From Deltaproteobacteria bacterium (GTDB lineage: Bacteria; Desulfobacterota; Desulfuromonadia; Geobacterales; DSM-12255): a stretch of 14,537 nt of DNA. Below the pieces are notes generated by a model. That model saw only the letters and a list, made by a program, of their open reading frames with translations. It was not told the origin of the DNA and did not search any database. Shown here in pieces: positions 14,501-14,537 of this stretch. Numbering within the stretch: position 1 is the first letter of the stretch; each line of letters opens with the position of its first letter. The stretch spans positions 1-14,537 of the forward strand of contig JAGFXN010000030.1 in assembly GCA_017861215.1 (NCBI GenBank), in the 5' to 3' direction. A program made the translations under genes and the position numbers.

Positions 14501-14537
14501 ATGAAGATGGAGCAGGTGAGCGAAATGTTGGGTGAAA
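14501..14537 (+). CDS. Possible start of a gene cut by the window edge
   Basis: ATG at 14501 (or 14507) opens a frame reading MKMEQVSEMLGE to the edge, with GC content rising again as it begins. There is no clear Shine-Dalgarno and the piece is too short to identify. Called only because of its place after a long AT-rich, promoter-like region. Confidence 0.2.
   Translation, partial: MKMEQVSEMLGE

Overview
This window looks like chromosomal housekeeping DNA from a GC-rich, Gram-negative bacterium. The gene content and protein style (a DUF116 protein after fmt, TrmFO of the folate/FAD type, a PabB-MKGT enzyme, a CpoB/YbgF-like lipoprotein) resemble Geobacter and relatives (Desulfuromonadota). 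That placement is an inference from recognised protein style; no search was run. No rRNA, tRNA, CRISPR array, insertion sequence or integrase was found.

Left arm (1-2191, minus strand). Four closely spaced genes are read leftward: a secreted metallo-beta-lactamase-fold hydrolase of the UPF0173 type, a small CxxC protein of unknown function, a 67-residue 4-oxalocrotonate-tautomerase-family protein, and pabB (aminodeoxychorismate synthase component I), which runs off the left edge. A 296-base divergent intergenic region (2192-2487) separates this arm from the plus-strand genes.

Centre (2488-5944, plus strand). def and fmt (initiator methionine deformylation and formylation) overlap by one base. 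They are followed by a DUF116 membrane protein whose reading frame continues without a stop into a complete dihydrofolate reductase (folA), and then by recO. fmt uses 10-formyl-THF, DHFR regenerates THF and pabB across the divergent promoter makes the pABA part of folate, so the region has a clear one-carbon/folate theme. A good sigma70-type promoter (TTGCAT-17-TATACT) sits in front of def.

Right (6025-14079, plus strand). A consensus-like promoter (TTGACA-16-TTTAAT) whose -35 box overlaps the recO stop codon drives a lipoprotein with TPRs and a LysM protein (cell envelope). Next come dprA (DNA uptake/recombination), topA (topoisomerase I with four zinc fingers), trmFO (tRNA m5U54), a small two-helix membrane protein, maf (nucleotide pyrophosphatase) and yggS (PLP homeostasis). 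From trmFO to yggS every junction overlaps by exactly 14 bases, as does folA/recO. trmFO has no ATG, GTG or TTG that would keep its FAD-binding motif; an ATT at 11233 behind a strong Shine-Dalgarno sequence is the best start.

Tail (14080-14537). No supported complete gene. Base composition drops sharply to AT-rich from about 14305, with several inverted repeats, and a possible gene start sits at the very edge.

I did not find a clear new system. The best leads are the DUF116-DHFR fusion, the non-canonical trmFO start and the uncharacterised leftward cassette.
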